From an uncultured Lachnospiraceae bacterium (GTDB taxonomy: Bacteria; Bacillota; Clostridia; Lachnospirales; Lachnospiraceae), in assembly GCA_910584965.1 (NCBI GenBank), contig CAJUDZ010000020.1:1-64000 (forward strand): a stretch of DNA of 64,000 nucleotides, read 5' to 3'. A program made the position numbers and the translations under genes. Shown here in pieces: positions 42,478 through 50,367 of this stretch. The notes under the pieces are model-generated. The model was not told where the DNA came from. It ran no database searches and worked only from the letters and a program-made list of their open reading frames with translations. Each line of letters opens with the position of its first letter. Within the stretch, counting starts at the first letter, position 1.

Positions 42478-42506
42478 TTGCATACGCTTTACGGCTATGC
42501 TACAAT
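42478..42506 (+). promoter_or_regulatory. promoter for rpmE
   Basis: TTGCAT, 17 bp, TACAAT, about 65 bp before the L31 start. Confidence 0.75.
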
Positions 42507-42572
42507 GTAAAGGCTGTTGGATTATAACAGTGGTGGATGGGAGCAGAATTCAGGAAAGGAATGGGTATTGAA

Positions 42573-42779
42573 ATGAAAGAAGGAATTCATCCTGCGTATT
42601 ATCAGGCAACTGTAACATGCAACTGCGGAAACACATTCGTAACGGGTTCTACCAAACCTGAGATCCATGTAGAAGTTTGTTCCAAATGTCATTCATTCTA
42701 CACAGGTCAGCAGAAGGCTGCACAGGCTCGCGGACGTATTGATAAGTTCAATAAGAAATACGGTGTGGAAACCAAATAG
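42573..42779 (+). CDS. rpmE: 50S ribosomal protein L31
   Basis: A 68-residue L31. Zinc-ligand cysteines are kept (CNCGN and CSKCH), so this is the Cys-containing zinc-binding form. MKEGIHPAYYQ is the family N-terminus; in-frame upstream codons are not conserved. AGGAAAGGA lies 12 bases upstream. Confidence 0.96.
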   Translation: MKEGIHPAYYQATVTCNCGNTFVTGSTKPEIHVEVCSKCHSFYTGQQKAAQARGRIDKFNKKYGVETK

Positions 42780-42789
42780 TTTGCTTAAA

Positions 42790-42820
42790 AAGGTTGGGGT
42801 GAATATCTCAACCTTCTTTA
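42790..42820 (+). terminator. terminator after rpmE
   Basis: AAGGTTG-loop-CAACCTT with T-rich tail CTTTAATATT. Moderate strength; the DUF1385 gene starts shortly after. Confidence 0.65.
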
Positions 42821-42845
42821 ATATTCAGATGTAAAGTACGGAGGC

Positions 42846-43856
42846 GTGATTGTTGAAGTGAGAAAAAAACACAACCGCTATTCCGGAATCGGCGGGCAGG
42901 CCGTTCTGGAAGGCATTATGATGAAGAACGGGGAGCAGTATGCGGTCGCTGTCCGCAAACCGGACGGAGAAATTGAAGTGGAAGTAGACACTTATCACAG
43001 CGTTATACACGGCAGCAGGCTTTTGAAGGTTCCTTTTGTCAGGGGCGTCTTCAATTTTGTGGATTCGCTTGTACTCGGCATGAAATCCCTGAATTTTTCG
43101 TCCGCATTTTATGAAGACGGGGAAGCTCAGGAAACCATGGCGGATAAGGCTTTTAATAAAATTTTCAAAGATAAGGCCGAGAAGGTCTTTTCGGCAATCG
43201 TGACAATTTTTTCCCTCGTGCTTGCGGTCGGAATTTTCATGGTACTTCCTTATTTTTTGACCGCACAGTTTCAGGATTATATCAGAAACGCCTCTTTGAT
43301 GGCGATTATTGAAGGCGTCGTGCGCATTCTTATTTTCATTCTGTATGTGCTTGCGATTTCCCTGATGAAGGATATCCGCAGGGTCTATATGTATCACGGC
43401 GCGGAGCATAAATGTATCGACTGTATCGAAAAAGGCCGGCCGCTGACTGTGCGCAACGTCATGCGCAGTTCGAAGCAGCACAAACGCTGCGGAACCAGCT
43501 TCATGCTCTTTGTTATGTTTGTCAGCGTTATTTTGTTCTTTTTTATCCGGGTGGAAAATCCGGTCTATAAAGTGCTGCTTCGTATCGCGCTGATACCTGT
43601 GATTGCCGGGATTTCGTACGAGATTATCAGATTGGCCGGAAAAAGCGACAATATTCTCGTAAGAATCATTTCGGCGCCGGGCCTTATGCTGCAGCGGCTG
43701 ACGACGAAAGAGCCGGACGAAAGCATGGTTGAGGTTGCAATAGCCGCGGTGGAAGCGGTTTTTGACTGGAAAAAGTATTTGTACGATACGTTTGGCTATG
43801 AGGTGGACGATTCCTGGCTGAGGGACGAAGCGGAGCCGGAAGGCGGGGACGAGTAG
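42846..43856 (+). CDS. DUF1385 family membrane protein
   Basis: A 336-residue protein with the diagnostic SGIGGQAVLEGIMMKNG and the YHGAEHKCIDCIEKG and HKRCGTSFM motifs, and four hydrophobic segments. The family lies next to prmC-prfA in many Firmicutes but has no known function; His and Cys conservation suggests metal binding. Start uncertain: GTG 42846 is only one base after GGAGG, while GTG 42858 has a 13-base spacing. Confidence 0.88.
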   Translation: MIVEVRKKHNRYSGIGGQAVLEGIMMKNGEQYAVAVRKPDGEIEVEVDTYHSVIHGSRLLKVPFVRGVFNFVDSLVLGMKSLNFSSAFYEDGEAQETMADKAFNKIFKDKAEKVFSAIVTIFSLVLAVGIFMVLPYFLTAQFQDYIRNASLMAIIEGVVRILIFILYVLAISLMKDIRRVYMYHGAEHKCIDCIEKGRPLTVRNVMRSSKQHKRCGTSFMLFVMFVSVILFFFIRVENPVYKVLLRIALIPVIAGISYEIIRLAGKSDNILVRIISAPGLMLQRLTTKEPDESMVEVAIAAVEAVFDWKKYLYDTFGYEVDDSWLRDEAEPEGGDE

Positions 43857-43869
43857 AAGCGAAGCTGCC

Positions 43870-43988
43870 GCGGATGCGGGAAAAGCGGTGAATCGATCAG
43901 GAGAAGGCGGCGGATGCGGGAACCGCGGCGTAACGATCGGGGAAAACTGCGGATGCGGGAAACCGCGGCGTATCGATCAGGAGAAGGC
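43870..43988 (+). repeat. three 39-40 bp tandem repeats upstream of prmC
   Basis: Units begin GCGGATGCGGGAA at 43870, 43910 and 43949, and end in GATCAGGAGAAGG-like sequence. Units 2 and 3 hold CCGCGGCG, giving small hairpins. The last unit ends a few bases before the prmC start. Confidence 0.8.
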
Positions 43989-43996
43989 TGTGGAGA

Positions 43997-44923
43997 ATGG
44001 AAAAACGAAGTTACGAACAGACGTACAGATGGGGAACGGAGCGGCTTCGGGAAGCGGAAATTGCCGAGGCGGAGCTGGACGCCAGACTGTTGCTTGAATA
44101 TGTGTGCGGTACGGACCGGAATACGCTGCTTGTACATGGTGACAGGGAAGTGACCGCAGAAGAAAATGAAAGTTATGTAAACCTGATATCCGAACGAAGG
44201 AAGCGCATACCGTTGCAGCATCTTACCGGTAAGCAGGAGTTCATGGGATTGGAATTTTATGTAAATCAAGATGTGCTGATACCGCGTCAGGATACGGAAA
44301 TCCTGGTGGAAGAGGCCATGCGCAGTCTGCATGACGGAATGCGCATTCTGGATATGTGCACCGGTTCGGGGTGCATTTTGCTGAGCCTGTTATATTATTC
44401 CAACGACTGCACGGGAATCGGCGTGGATATTTCAGAAAAGGCGCTGGCCGCGGCCGGACGGAATGCGGAGAAGATCAACGAGAAGAAGAAAGCGGAAGCG
44501 GGAAAAGAACTCCGGTTTCTGTTTTTGCAGGGCGATCTGTTTGAAGCGCTGGAATGCGGAAAAGAGAACGGGGCGGAAGAAGAAAACGCGGAAGAAGCCC
44601 GGACAGGGTATGGGCCGTTTGAAATGATCGTGTCCAATCCTCCCTATATCAGGCGGGATGTGATCGATACCCTGATGCCGGAAGTAAAAGATCATGAGCC
44701 GCTTTCTGCGCTGGACGGAAAAGAAGACGGCCTTTATTTTTACCGGGAAATCCTGAAACAGGCGGGGGAATATCTGACCCGCGGAGGAGAGCTTTTTTTT
44801 GAAATCGGCTATGACCAGGGACAGGCGGTCAAAAAAATGATGGAAGCGGCCGGTTATCGGGAAGTGGAAGTGATTCAGGATTATGCGGGACTCGACAGAG
44901 TCGTGCGCGGCACCCGGATATAG
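43997..44923 (+). CDS. prmC: peptide chain release factor N5-glutamine methyltransferase
   Basis: A 308-residue PrmC/HemK that methylates the GGQ glutamine of release factors. It has the helical N-terminal domain, IPLQHLTGKQEFMGLEFYV, VLIPRQDTEILVE, the SAM motif DMCTGSGCI and catalytic SNPPYI. An acidic insert (EENAEEARTGYG) lies just before NPPY. Its substrate PrfA is encoded next. Confidence 0.95.
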   Translation: MEKRSYEQTYRWGTERLREAEIAEAELDARLLLEYVCGTDRNTLLVHGDREVTAEENESYVNLISERRKRIPLQHLTGKQEFMGLEFYVNQDVLIPRQDTEILVEEAMRSLHDGMRILDMCTGSGCILLSLLYYSNDCTGIGVDISEKALAAAGRNAEKINEKKKAEAGKELRFLFLQGDLFEALECGKENGAEEENAEEARTGYGPFEMIVSNPPYIRRDVIDTLMPEVKDHEPLSALDGKEDGLYFYREILKQAGEYLTRGGELFFEIGYDQGQAVKKMMEAAGYREVEVIQDYAGLDRVVRGTRI

Positions 44924-44946
44924 TGTGGAAAGAAGTTGATGGTTTG

Positions 44947-44978
44947 TGCCGCCGGGAGGCGGCATGGGGGTTAGCGTG
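44947..44978 (+). promoter_or_regulatory. composite leader element before prfA
   Basis: TGCCGCC-ggga-GGCGGCA (44947-44964) then GGTTAGCGTG (44969-44978), the same order as at 27167-27200. A second hairpin follows at 44982. Confidence 0.6.
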
Positions 44979-44981
44979 TAT

Positions 44982-44997
44982 GTCTGCCAAAGCAGAC
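44982..44997 (+). promoter_or_regulatory. SD-proximal hairpin before prfA
   Basis: GTCTGC-caaa-GCAGAC, three bases before TAGGAG and the start codon. Confidence 0.6.
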
Positions 44998-45011
44998 GGA
45001 TAGGAGTAATG

Positions 45012-46085
45012 ATGTTTGATAAATTAGAAGATTTACTCAGGAAATTTGAGGAGATCATGAATGAATTAAGCGAGCCTTCCGTGGCGAACAATCAGGAGCG
45101 GTTCCGCGCGCTGATGAAGGAACAAAGCGGCCTGACGCCGATCGTGGAGGCGTACAAAGAATATCGGAAAAGCAATCAGAATATTGAGGACAGCCTCGCC
45201 ATGCTGGAGAGCGAATCCGACGAAGAGATGCGGGAGATGTTAAAAGAAGAGCTGGCCGCATCGAAAAAGAGAGTGGAAGAACTGGAACAGAAGCTGAAAA
45301 TACTGCTTCTGCCCAAAGACCCGAATGACGACAAGAACGTTATCGTAGAAATTCGGGCCGGAGCGGGCGGCGACGAGGCGGCCCTGTTTGCGGCCGAGAT
45401 CTACCGGATGTATGTCCATTATGCCGAAAGCAGACGCTGGAAAGTGGAAACGGCGGAAGTGGAAGAAATCGGCATCGGCGGCATGAAGAGCGTAACGTTT
45501 ATGGTAACGGGGCAGGGCGCTTATTCCGTTCTGAAATATGAAAGCGGCGTACACCGCGTACAGCGCGTGCCGGAGACGGAGTCAGGCGGACGCATTCACA
45601 CATCGACCATTACCGTAGCGGTTATGCCGGAAGCGGAAGAAGTGGATGTGGAGATCGATGAAAAGGATATCCGCATCGACGTCATGCGCGCTTCGGGAAA
45701 CGGCGGACAGTGCGTCAATACGACCGATTCCGCGGTCCGTCTGACCCATTACCCGACGGGCATCGTTGTGTACAGCCAGACTGAGAAATCACAGCTTCAG
45801 AACAAGGCAAAAGCCTTTGCGCTTCTCCGCGCCAAGCTGTACGATATCGAACAGCAGAAGGCCCATGACGCGGAAGCGGAACTGCGCAAGAGCCAGATCG
45901 GAACCGGAGACCGTTCGGAAAAGATCAGAACCTATAACTTTCCCCAGGGCCGTGTGACCGATCACAGAATCAACCTGACGCTTTATAAGCTGGATAAAAT
46001 CATGGACGGCGATATCCAGGAAATCATCGACGCCTGCATCGCCGCCGATCAGGCAGCAAAACTAACGAAGATGAACCAAGACTGA
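45012..46085 (+). CDS. prfA: peptide chain release factor 1
   Basis: A 357-residue class I release factor reading UAA/UAG. The GNGGQCVNTTDSAVR catalytic loop and the domain 2 recognition region are present (RVPETESGGRIHTS). ATG 45012 gives the best spacing from TAGGAG; ATG 45009 is adjacent and the frame is open further back. The last 34 bases are repeated 59 bp downstream. Confidence 0.96.
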   Translation: MFDKLEDLLRKFEEIMNELSEPSVANNQERFRALMKEQSGLTPIVEAYKEYRKSNQNIEDSLAMLESESDEEMREMLKEELAASKKRVEELEQKLKILLLPKDPNDDKNVIVEIRAGAGGDEAALFAAEIYRMYVHYAESRRWKVETAEVEEIGIGGMKSVTFMVTGQGAYSVLKYESGVHRVQRVPETESGGRIHTSTITVAVMPEAEEVDVEIDEKDIRIDVMRASGNGGQCVNTTDSAVRLTHYPTGIVVYSQTEKSQLQNKAKAFALLRAKLYDIEQQKAHDAEAELRKSQIGTGDRSEKIRTYNFPQGRVTDHRINLTLYKLDKIMDGDIQEIIDACIAADQAAKLTKMNQD

Positions 46086-46147
46086 GAAGGCGGCCTGATC
46101 GGCTGATCAAGGCAGCAAAATTAACGAAGATGAACCAAAACTGAAAA
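46047..46147 (+). repeat. duplicated 3' end of prfA
   Basis: Bases 46051-46085, coding the last residues and stop, recur with two changes at 46110-46144. The spacing is 59 bp, so the second copy is a non-coding duplicate of the prfA tail. Confidence 0.85.
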
Positions 46148-46158
46148 CCGTCCAAAAG

Positions 46159-46197
46159 CCGCCGGTACGGACAGACGATTGTCTGCCGTGCCGGCGG
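46159..46197 (+). terminator. long hairpin after prfA
   Basis: CCGCCGGTACGG and CCGTGCCGGCGG pair around an inner CAGAC/GTCTG stem, a very stable structure. No T-run follows, so it may be a 3' stabiliser or a Rho-assisted end rather than a classical terminator. Confidence 0.55.
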
Positions 46198-46291
46198 AAT
46201 GCGTCCGGCCCTATGCAATGCGGAAGAAGCGCAGACAGCGGTGTGAAAGAACGACTCAATTCTTAAATTTCTTTAATTTCAGTAAATCCTA

Positions 46292-46320
46292 TTGACAAAC
46301 AATTTGAAAACTGATAGCCT
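46292..46320 (+). promoter_or_regulatory. probable promoter for lipoprotein gene
   Basis: TTGACA, 17 bp, TAGCCT (weak -10). CCTAAT occurs twice around it (46318, 46337) and AGGTGATTAACCT forms a short dyad, possibly an operator. Confidence 0.4.
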
Positions 46321-46389
46321 AATGTATCAGGTGATTAACCTAATATAAAATCAGAAATCTATGTAAAAAGAGGGAGGACTCGAAGGGAA

Positions 46390-47058
46390 ATGAAAAAATT
46401 ACCACTTTTACTCGCAGGCGCATTAACGGTTGGATTACTTGGCGGTTGTGGAAATTCTTTTGATGCGGCAGCATATGCAAAGGCTTTGCTGGACAATTCT
46501 TATAAGAATGATTCCACCCAGTTTGTATCTATGAAGATTGGAACGGCTGAGGAAGCGGCAGATCTGTACAATCAGGGTCTGGATGCCAATGTAGATGCGA
46601 TGGTAGCATCCGCAGGCGGCAGCATTTCGACAGAACAGGCTGAATCGTTCCGTCAGGTGTTTGCTGATATTTATGGCGGCGCTAAATATACGGTAGGCGA
46701 GGCTGAGAAACAGAGTGACGGATCTTTCGTCGTAACGATTACATATGAGCAGATGAATGTTTTTGAACCTGCAATGACAGCTTATATGGAAGAAGTAAAT
46801 AGCATGGTTGAAGAGTGGACCGCGGCAATGACTTCCGGCGGTGAGGTACCTTCAGAAGATGAGATGAACGAGCAGATTATCTCCAAATATAAAGACTGTT
46901 TTGTGGACTCGCTCGCAAACGTAACTTATGATGAGCCGGCAACAGCAACACTCAGAATCGAACTCGTTGACAACGTATGGACGCCTAACCAGGACGATGT
47001 TGTTAATCTGGAAACCGTATTCTTCGATATGGAAGATGCACTGAGTGCAATTCAATAA
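46390..47058 (+). CDS. lipoprotein of unknown function
   Basis: A 222-residue lipoprotein: signal peptide with lipobox LLGGC, then an acidic helical domain (LLDNSYKNDSTQFVSMKIGTA...) resembling DUF5105-like proteins. It has its own promoter region and a terminator. No catalytic motif is visible. Codon use is slightly different (more AT) from the neighbouring housekeeping genes, as in highly expressed genes. Confidence 0.75.
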   Translation: MKKLPLLLAGALTVGLLGGCGNSFDAAAYAKALLDNSYKNDSTQFVSMKIGTAEEAADLYNQGLDANVDAMVASAGGSISTEQAESFRQVFADIYGGAKYTVGEAEKQSDGSFVVTITYEQMNVFEPAMTAYMEEVNSMVEEWTAAMTSGGEVPSEDEMNEQIISKYKDCFVDSLANVTYDEPATATLRIELVDNVWTPNQDDVVNLETVFFDMEDALSAIQ

Positions 47059-47107
47059 AACAATAAAGATTTTCTAAGGCGCCGGAAGACGCGGCCTGAG
47101 AAAAACG

Positions 47108-47142
47108 AAATCCCCGTCAGGTATTCTGGTGGGGATTTTTAT
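47108..47142 (+). terminator. terminator after lipoprotein gene
   Basis: AAATCCCC ... GGGGATTTTT with a 15-base loop containing a small inner TCAG/CTG pairing. Confidence 0.75.
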
Positions 47143-47258
47143 GTTTTACAGGGGATTGCTGCCGTATAAACGACTGCGAAAGAATGCGCTGCATTTTAGG
47201 CGATGTTTACAGGCGGCTGTTTTATACGGGCTGATGGGTTAAAAGGAGGAAAAAGCCG

Positions 47259-47972
47259 GTGCTTCAGATTGCCATATGCGATGACGAATTGTTTTACAGA
47301 GAAAAACTTGAGAACCTGTTGAAACAGTATCTGCATAAAAAAGAGCTTTGCTATTCGATTTCCGCCTTTTCATCGGGGGAGGAATTTTTGGAGCGGTATG
47401 CAGACCGGATAAAATATGATATCGTTTTTCTGGACATCAGCATGGAAAAACTCGACGGGGTGCAGACTGCGAAACAGATTCGGGCGTTCCACAGCGACAC
47501 CGCGATCGTGTTTGTAACGGCTTTCATCGACTATGCGCTGGAAGGATATAAAGTCGATGCGGTGCGCTATATTTTGAAGGATACGATGGATCAGGCGGTG
47601 ACGGAATGTATGGACGCCATCCTGCACAGAAAGAAGACGGCGCGGGTGGCTTTTTCTTTTATGGAAGGAGAAAAGAAACTGTACACGGATAATATTCTTT
47701 ATATAGAGAGCCGGAAACATAAGTCTGTCTTTTTTTATATGGAAAACGACCTTGTCAGTTATCAGATTTATGAAAAGCTGGATGTCATCGAAGAAAAATT
47801 GTCCGAATGCGGCTTTCTGCGTATTCATAAAAGCTATCTGGTGAATATGAAGCATATCCGAAAAATCAATCATTATACGGCGTCGCTGGACTGCGGGACG
47901 GAACTTCCCGTGCCCCGTATGAAATATCAGGCCGTGAAAGAAGCATTTGCGGCATATAAGGGAGCGATGTGA
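47259..47972 (+). CDS. LytTR-family response regulator (AgrA-like)
   Basis: A 237-residue regulator: receiver domain with CDDE, phospho-acceptor Asp in VFLDISM (about residue 54) and Lys in YILKD, then a LytTR DNA-binding domain (LYIESRKHKSVFF ... LRIHKSYLVNM). GTG 47259 lies seven bases after AAAGGAGGA. Its stop overlaps the kinase start. Confidence 0.92.
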   Translation: MLQIAICDDELFYREKLENLLKQYLHKKELCYSISAFSSGEEFLERYADRIKYDIVFLDISMEKLDGVQTAKQIRAFHSDTAIVFVTAFIDYALEGYKVDAVRYILKDTMDQAVTECMDAILHRKKTARVAFSFMEGEKKLYTDNILYIESRKHKSVFFYMENDLVSYQIYEKLDVIEEKLSECGFLRIHKSYLVNMKHIRKINHYTASLDCGTELPVPRMKYQAVKEAFAAYKGAM

Positions 47973-49270
47973 TGCAAATATTGATAAGAAGTCTGGTTTT
48001 GAGCCTGCTGACCGGTTTTAGCTGTCAACTGTTTTTTAAAACCGTTCTGGCAGAAAGAAGAAAGTGGCCGCGGCGGGTGTGCCGTACCGAAATCCTGGCA
48101 TATACGGCGGGATTTATGCTGATTGCCGTCACGCCGATTCCGCCTTATCTGCTGCAGCCCGTCCGGGTCATTATCGTGCTTTTTCTGATTGCGCAGTTTT
48201 ATTACCGGACAGGCGTGCTCAGAAACCTTCTGGCCGCCGTGCTGTTCTGCGGTATTTACTGGCTTATTTTCGTCATACTGCTTGCTGCGGTTTATTTGCT
48301 TCCCCTGCCCGAAAGCAGAGCGGTTTATGACGGGATGGAAGTGATGGCGGAGTTGCTTCTTCTCAGTCTGGCGCTGTTTTTTCGGCTGATTTTCAGAAAG
48401 CGTCCGCGGCATTTTTCGGGTCTGCGGTGGGAAAAGTTTGGGTTTATCCCGGTCCTTGTCATGATCGTTCTGACGGCTGTCAGTATGCTTGTCTCAAACG
48501 GGAATACCGTGGAAAATTATATACGTTTTACCGTTGTCTTTGGCATGGCGGTTTTATGCGTGTGCATTGTTTACTTTGCCGTATGGAGGCTGGAAAAAGA
48601 AGAAGAACTGCGCCTGATGCAGCTTAGCGGCGAGCGGGTGCGGAATCAGATGGAAATGTACCGCGGCATGCAGAAAAGCTACGAGCAGCAGCGCCGTCTT
48701 CTGCATGATTATAAAAATCAGTTACAGAGTATTCAGGGAATGCTGGAGCGGGGCGGAACGGAAGAGGCGCTGCATTATCTTTCCGGCCTGACCGGAAATT
48801 TGAAAAGAAGCGTCGATCTGATCAATACAAATCACATGGTCGTGAACGTGGTTCTGAACCAAAAATATCAGGACGCGCTGGAAAAAAACATTATGATGAC
48901 CATATCGGTCAACAATTTATCGGAGCTTGCCATCGGCGAAGAAGAAATCGTTACGCTTCTCGTGAATCTGTTGGATAATGCGATCGAAGCATGTGAAAAA
49001 CTGACGGAAAACAGAGTGATTCAGTTTAAGATGACGCTGGAAGAGGAAACGCTTGTTCTTTCCGTCCGAAATCCGGTAAAAGAACCCGTACGGATAAACG
49101 ACGGGCGGCCGCTTACCGTCAAACGCGATCAGGACCGTCACGGAATCGGTCTTTTGAATGTGGATGCTGTCATCAGGAAATATGACGGGACGAGCGTCAT
49201 AAAATGTGAGGACGGCTGGTTTTATTTTGCGGCGATGATACCTCCCGCCTGCCGGGAACGCTCATCGTAA
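47972..49270 (+). CDS. GHKL sensor histidine kinase (AgrC-like)
   Basis: A 432-residue kinase with about six transmembrane segments in the first 200 residues, a coiled segment, the phospho-acceptor box RRLLHDYKNQLQ, N-box NLLDNAIEAC and G-box HGIGLLNV. This is the AgrC/FsrC type that often senses peptides. No agrB or agrD-like gene was found nearby, so the signal is unknown. ATG 47972 overlaps the regulator stop. Confidence 0.92.
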   Translation: MQILIRSLVLSLLTGFSCQLFFKTVLAERRKWPRRVCRTEILAYTAGFMLIAVTPIPPYLLQPVRVIIVLFLIAQFYYRTGVLRNLLAAVLFCGIYWLIFVILLAAVYLLPLPESRAVYDGMEVMAELLLLSLALFFRLIFRKRPRHFSGLRWEKFGFIPVLVMIVLTAVSMLVSNGNTVENYIRFTVVFGMAVLCVCIVYFAVWRLEKEEELRLMQLSGERVRNQMEMYRGMQKSYEQQRRLLHDYKNQLQSIQGMLERGGTEEALHYLSGLTGNLKRSVDLINTNHMVVNVVLNQKYQDALEKNIMMTISVNNLSELAIGEEEIVTLLVNLLDNAIEACEKLTENRVIQFKMTLEEETLVLSVRNPVKEPVRINDGRPLTVKRDQDRHGIGLLNVDAVIRKYDGTSVIKCEDGWFYFAAMIPPACRERSS

Positions 49271-49362
49271 AAGGAATCCACGTGGATAAAAGGAATCCAC
49301 GGGGAAAATTTTTTTCGAATGGGAATCGGACACACCGGTTCCCGGTATAGAGTTCAGGTGAG

Positions 49363-49389
49363 AAAAAGGGCGCTCAGGCGCCTTTTTTT
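49363..49389 (+). terminator. terminator after histidine kinase
   Basis: AAAAAGGGCGC and GCGCCTTTTTTT pair around TCAG. Upstream in the same gap are a 12-bp palindrome ATCCACGTGGAT (49276) within a duplicated AAAAGGAATCCACG, and a hairpin GGGAATCGG/CCGGTTCCC (49320). Confidence 0.75.
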
Positions 49390-49471
49390 GCTGTCTGACC
49401 GCCGATTCGTGCCGGAGGCATTGTGTGGGAGAGCCGCGGTAAATACAATATAAGCAATTACCTGATATCCT

Positions 49472-49486
49472 CTTGTCCACTGAGGG
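49472..49486 (+). promoter_or_regulatory. repeated leader motif CTTGTCCACTGAGGG, copy 1
   Basis: The 15-mer is identical to 57059-57073, and both are followed by AG-rich sequence and a ribosome site 20-35 bases later. CCTC and GAGG can pair, exposing TTGTCCACT in the loop. Confidence 0.5.
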
Positions 49487-49516
49487 CAGGTAGAAAAGAG
49501 AAAGGAGTGCATATCT

Positions 49517-50260
49517 GTGAAAATGCGGAAAGTGAAAATAATGTCGGCAGTTCTTTTCAGCGGTTTCTGTCTGGGAGCCTGCGGAATGAGCGGCGACGCC
49601 AAAGGAAAAGGGGCCGGGACGCCGGAAGAAGCCATGCAGTGTACGATGGAAAGTCTGAAGGAGCTGGATTTGGATGCCTTTAACAGTTATACGGATAATT
49701 ATGTGGAAACTTACTATAACTGGCTGGGTATCCCGGTCGAAGCGGAATACCGGGTTTTTAACGAACTGTTGCAGCCCGGGCTGAAAAAGGGAAAACGGTA
49801 TCGGTTTCATCTGCAGATGGCGGAAAAAACGGTGGAAGGGCTGGAATGGGAGATTACGGACGTCAGGGAAGAGGGCGGAAATGCCGAGATTGATATGGAA
49901 ATTACGAACCTGGATATGACGGATGTGACAGGGTATTATGAAATAGCGCTCTGGGAAAATATGATTGCGTCAAACGGGACCGGCATATGGCGGATGATAA
50001 AAAGTATGGCTGATCTGGCGGACGGCGGCGAAGAACTGCTGGCAATTATGGATGCTCAGGAAGATACTTGTACGATTGCGGTCACGGTCCGTGCATATCA
50101 GGAGGGAGATGACTGGAAACTGCATGTGGACAACAGATTTATCAATGCGTTTATGGGCAATATGATGCTGGGCGAGTATTCGGAGGAGATTACGGAGCGC
50201 CTGGAACAGCTGGAAGAGGAATATGAGGATAAACTGGCGGAATGGGAAATTTCCTTTTAA
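49517..50260 (+). CDS. lipoprotein of unknown function
   Basis: A 247-residue lipoprotein starting at GTG 49517, nine bases after AAAGGAG. Signal peptide with lipobox LGAC, then a domain beginning GTPEEAMQCTMESLKELDLDAF, similar in style to DUF5105/NTF2-like lipoproteins, and an acidic C-terminal coil. It follows the AgrC-like kinase and may be a target or a sensor of that system, but that is only positional evidence. Confidence 0.75.
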   Translation: MKMRKVKIMSAVLFSGFCLGACGMSGDAKGKGAGTPEEAMQCTMESLKELDLDAFNSYTDNYVETYYNWLGIPVEAEYRVFNELLQPGLKKGKRYRFHLQMAEKTVEGLEWEITDVREEGGNAEIDMEITNLDMTDVTGYYEIALWENMIASNGTGIWRMIKSMADLADGGEELLAIMDAQEDTCTIAVTVRAYQEGDDWKLHVDNRFINAFMGNMMLGEYSEEITERLEQLEEEYEDKLAEWEISF

Positions 50261-50367
50261 CCAAAACATAAAATCCGGTAGTTAGCGGCCGTGGATTGTG
50301 GTAAACTATAAAAAACAATATAGAGAATGACCATTCGCAGCAAGGGAACGAAGGGAGCAAAAGAACA

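Noticed and set aside
43870..43988. Possible CRISPR array
   Set aside because: The repeats are contiguous, imperfect and have no unique spacers; no cas genes are present.
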